Shown here: piece after piece, positions 62,078 to 64,000 of the stretch
Position numbering within the stretch: the stretch's first letter is position 1
Layout: each line of letters starts with the position of its first letter
NCBI GenBank assembly: GCA_017520185.1
Contig: JAFXGO010000019.1
Coordinates: forward strand, 59,679 to 123,678
Direction: 5' to 3'
From: Elusimicrobiaceae bacterium
GTDB lineage: Bacteria; Elusimicrobiota; Elusimicrobia; Elusimicrobiales; Elusimicrobiaceae
DNA: 64,000 bases
Notes under the pieces: generated by a model
The model's input: only the letters and a program-made list of their open reading frames with translations
Databases searched by the model: none
What the model was told of the DNA's origin: nothing
Position numbers and translations under genes: made by a program

Positions 62078-62854
62078 CTATATAATTTCAACTAATGGAT
62101 GTTGTTTGGTAAACACGCTAGGGGTGGTATAAATCTTTTCTACTAACCCGCTTTTTATTAGTTCTCCTTCTAAAACACTGTTTTCGCAGTGCGTTACGTA
62201 AAGCCAGATTTTATCTGCCCCTAATTCTTTTAGTTTTTTGGCTGAGTGATAAAAAGTTCCTCCGTACGAAGATATATCATCAATGATAAGCACGTTGAAT
62301 GGAGTTGACGGAAGATTTCCTTCCACACGCAACCCCAAGATTTTTCCTGTTTTCCAATCCCGTTCTTTTACTCCGTAGATAAAAGGGCGGTTTACATATC
62401 CTTGATAACGCTTGCACGAACCCGCATCCGGAAAGAAAACAACGTCCTTTGAAGTTAGCAATGTATCACATAATTTTAGGATACCGGGTTGAATATTCTC
62501 ACATTCAAGGCGTTGGATAAATTGCAAGGAAACAGCGGAGTGCGGATCCCGTACGACGACGCGGTCAAATTGCAACGAGTTAATAAATTCCGCAAAATAT
62601 TTGAGCGTAAATACTTCATCTTCATTTTTAACACGGTCCATACGCGCATTGGGGATGTACGGCATACGTAGCGTCAACTTGGTGGCTCCATGGTCCCGTA
62701 AATGCTTTACAGCAAAATAAAGCACAACTAATTCTTCGTTATCTTCAAACTGCCAAAGCAGTTCAACTGAACCACTAATAGGGATAATATTCAAACGTAA
62801 TGTTCCATCAGGAAATTTACTGGGGACAAGTTTTTGATCATTGATGTAAATCAT
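62078..62854 (-). CDS. Ribose-phosphate pyrophosphokinase-like protein (Prs / Adps type)
   Basis: 258 aa, shorter than housekeeping Prs (~315). The ATP-side motif MPYIPNARMDRV corresponds to the usual PYYGYARQDR, VVVRDPHSAV to the metal-binding segment, and LIIDDISSYGGTF to the ribose-5-phosphate loop (DDIxxTGGT normally). It makes PRPP, or ADP-ribose pyrophosphate in the NARP1 system whose first enzyme is a Prs homolog. The deviating ribose loop and short length fit phage-type members. Confidence 0.85.
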   Translation of the reverse strand: MIYINDQKLVPSKFPDGTLRLNIIPISGSVELLWQFEDNEELVVLYFAVKHLRDHGATKLTLRMPYIPNARMDRVKNEDEVFTLKYFAEFINSLQFDRVVVRDPHSAVSLQFIQRLECENIQPGILKLCDTLLTSKDVVFFPDAGSCKRYQGYVNRPFIYGVKERDWKTGKILGLRVEGNLPSTPFNVLIIDDISSYGGTFYHSAKKLKELGADKIWLYVTHCENSVLEGELIKSGLVEKIYTTPSVFTKQHPLVEII

Positions 62855-62863
62855 GATTCTCTC

Positions 62864-63379
62864 CTATTTTACCTGAATTTGGCACATTTTCATAGCTTCC
62901 AGTGCATTTTGGTGACTTTTGGGAGTTACCCCAGCACACGCGGCAGAAGCCACCGTAATGCTTACTTCCGGGAATGCTGCCTTTAAAATAATCGCATTTG
63001 ATAATACACAAATATCGGTACACAAGCCAATAAGTTCAATTTCTTGCACTTGCGGATAGTGTTCCTTAACCCAATCTGCTAGTGCCAATGAACCAAAAGA
63101 GGGTTTATCTAGCACCGCCGCATCTTGCGTATCCAAAGAGCCATCAATTTGCCAACCGGACGTGTTTTTAATACAATGGGGTACAGGAAGCAGTTTTCCT
63201 TCTTGCGTATGAAGGTACTCCTCAGAATGAGTATCACGCGTAAAGAGAATTGGATTTCCTTCTTTTTTGTACTGTTCTATTTTAGCTTGCACAATAGGAA
63301 GGATGTTTAGGGCTTCTTGGGTACCCAAGGCACCGTCTATAAAATCTTTTTGCATATCTACTACAATTAACAATTTCAT
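62864..63379 (-). CDS. Nicotinamidase (isochorismatase-family)
   Basis: 171 aa. The catalytic triad is Asp8, Lys92 and Cys124 (TDICV), and metal ligands are Asp49, His51 (TRDTH) and His68 (PVPHC). The cis-peptide before Cys is in the usual place. It hydrolyses nicotinamide to nicotinate. First gene of the operon with GGAG upstream. Its presence beside a NAMPT that uses nicotinamide is unusual because the two compete. Confidence 0.9.
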   Translation of the reverse strand: MKLLIVVDMQKDFIDGALGTQEALNILPIVQAKIEQYKKEGNPILFTRDTHSEEYLHTQEGKLLPVPHCIKNTSGWQIDGSLDTQDAAVLDKPSFGSLALADWVKEHYPQVQEIELIGLCTDICVLSNAIILKAAFPEVSITVASAACAGVTPKSHQNALEAMKMCQIQVK

Positions 63380-63397
63380 ACGGTCTCCTTTCTTTTT

Positions 63398-63446
63398 AAT
63401 ATTATCATCTTAATAATATCATAATGATAATATTTTGTTTTGTCAA
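63398..63446 (-). promoter_or_regulatory. Promoter and palindromic operator of the NAD operon
   Basis: On the minus strand: TTGACA (63446-63441), a 17-bp spacer and TATGAT (63423-63418). A perfect 11-bp inverted repeat, AATATTATCAT (63398-63408) and ATGATAATATT (63424-63434), flanks the -10 box and likely start point. Spacing and position suit a repressor such as the NrtR-like protein encoded in the operon. Confidence 0.7.
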
Positions 63447-63598
63447 GACCTAAATTAATTATTTCCCTGCTTGTTCCCTGTTCCGGATTTTAGGGAATTG
63501 GGTAAATTTATATGGGGTGTTAGTACGAAAAACCCTTAAAATTTAAAATAAATCCATTGCTTTCCCCTGTATTTATCCTGTTTTACAGGGAAAATAGT

Positions 63599-63840
63599 AT
63601 TTCTCGCCTGTTTATTGCCTGTTTGATAAAAAAATATTCAGCATAGTGCTAGGGAAACTACATCCACCGTATTTTAGTTTTGAGTTTATACCATATATCC
63701 CCGTTAGGCAACTTGCCCGACGGGGATTTTTTTATAAACGACTTTGAGCATGCGATTTTTGGTGTCTTTAAGGGACTTTTGGTAAAAATTCTCGTTTTAT
63801 GCTGACAAGAGTAAGTAGGAAGTTGTACAAGAACGTTCTT
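63599..63840 (+). repeat. att-like repeat, copy 4, with conserved right-end flank
   Basis: The flank ATTTCTCGCCTG ... GCATAGTGCTAGG matches the one before copy 3; the core CCGTATTTTAGTTTTGAG starts at 63667 and the hairpin is as in copies 2 and 3. The ATGCTGAC...GTAGGAAGT stretch is present but more diverged. The last 160 bp of the window after it show no recombinase relic and no convincing gene. Confidence 0.85.
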
Positions 63841-64000
63841 AAGTATTTTGTTGCTTATTACTTTCTCGCTAGGTTAGGCCAACACTTTTTTATTAGCATA
63901 AAACAAGGACATCCATGGTACTTTTCATATACCCACATGCACGGGCAGTTCCATTTTAGCCCATATAAACACATGGCTACGATTACATAGAAAAAATAAA

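Larger units (their letters stand above)
52162..63669. mobile_element. Module C: 11.5-kb putative integrative element with NAD-metabolism cargo
   Basis: Bounded by repeat copies 3 and 4. The left end carries the better preserved recombinase/DUF2924 relic (52400-53082). The remainder is one minus-strand operon of ten genes with its own promoter at the right end. Same layout as module B with entirely different cargo. Confidence 0.6.

Noticed and set aside
53184..63379. NAD island as part of an intact prophage
   Set aside because: No capsid, terminase, portal, lysis or replication genes are present; only the NARP1-like pair recalls phages.
35445..63840. Integron-like cassette array
   Set aside because: The repeats recur after each module like attC sites, but modules are 1.7-15 kb with many genes, no tyrosine integron integrase is seen, and remnants point to a serine recombinase with DUF2924.
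63799..63990. 63-codon plus-strand frame at the right edge
   Set aside because: It begins inside the conserved ATGCTGAC of repeat copy 4, has no ribosome-binding site and no protein-like pattern.
1..64000. CRISPR arrays and intact insertion sequences
   Set aside because: No regularly spaced short repeats and no transposase genes or terminal inverted repeats were seen in the window.

Overview
The window reads as a chromosomal segment of a Gram-negative, fermentative, probably gut-dwelling bacterium. LPS and outer-membrane genes (waaA, a GT9 heptosyltransferase-like gene, lptF, lptG, a SprA-like barrel, a small OMP) show a diderm envelope. Butyrate kinase, phosphate butyryltransferase and glutamate dehydrogenase, with no respiratory genes in view, suggest fermentation. 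Two prepilin paralogs of a style I associate with Elusimicrobiota make that phylum my best guess; this is an inference and not proven by the window.

Core region (1-35,447). In order: the end of an L-cysteine desulfidase-family gene and radC; lpd, a TrmJ-like methyltransferase, buk and ptb; an M23 peptidase, two tandem P-loop ATPases and a SEC-C protein; crcB; an SGNH esterase; cdd; a complete Leloir operon (galM-like, galK, galE, galT); a Cys-rich prepilin; a LexA/UmuD-like S24 repressor; a DtxR/MntR regulator; gdhA; rnhA followed directly by RNase P RNA; a second Cys-rich prepilin; an envelope block (GT9, waaA, comF, SprA-like, then lptF and lptG); pgm, which feeds the Leloir product into glycolysis; an OMP; murB; and tRNA-Asp(GTC). 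Most gene ends carry clear hairpin terminators.

Accessory region (35,445-64,000). The 3' end and tail of tRNA-Asp are repeated four times in the same orientation (core CCGTATTTTAGTTTT, at 35,445, 37,161, 52,162 and 63,667). This divides the region into three modules: a small ankyrin-repeat module, a 15.0-kb module and an 11.5-kb module. The two large modules both start with a decayed copy of a DUF2924 gene and the C-terminal end of a serine-recombinase-like gene. They also share about 70 bp at their right ends. I read them as related integrative elements stacked at one tRNA site, each with different cargo.

Cargo of the 15-kb module is an eleven-gene minus-strand operon that looks like an undescribed lipid or lipopeptide-type biosynthetic cluster. 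It encodes a MarR regulator, an MFS-acyltransferase-acyl-ACP-synthetase fusion, a KASIII/OleA-like synthase, an OleD-like reductase, a metallo-beta-lactamase-fold hydrolase, a PaaK-like adenylating enzyme, a condensation-adenylation-carrier protein, a VOC protein, an FkbH-type glyceryl-ACP synthase, an ACP and a free-standing condensation enzyme.

Cargo of the 11.5-kb module is a ten-gene minus-strand operon centred on NAD: nicotinamidase, a Prs-like enzyme next to a NAMPT-like enzyme (the gene pair of the phage NARP1 NAD-regeneration route, or else ordinary NMN synthesis), NadE, an NrtR-like Nudix regulator, three radical SAM proteins, an unknown protein, a divergent second NadE, and a J-domain-like/NMN-adenylyltransferase/phosphoribosyltransferase fusion. 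A consensus promoter with a perfect 11-bp inverted repeat around its -10 box precedes it. This NAD island, especially the fusion protein and the radical SAM trio, is the strongest candidate here for an undescribed system.
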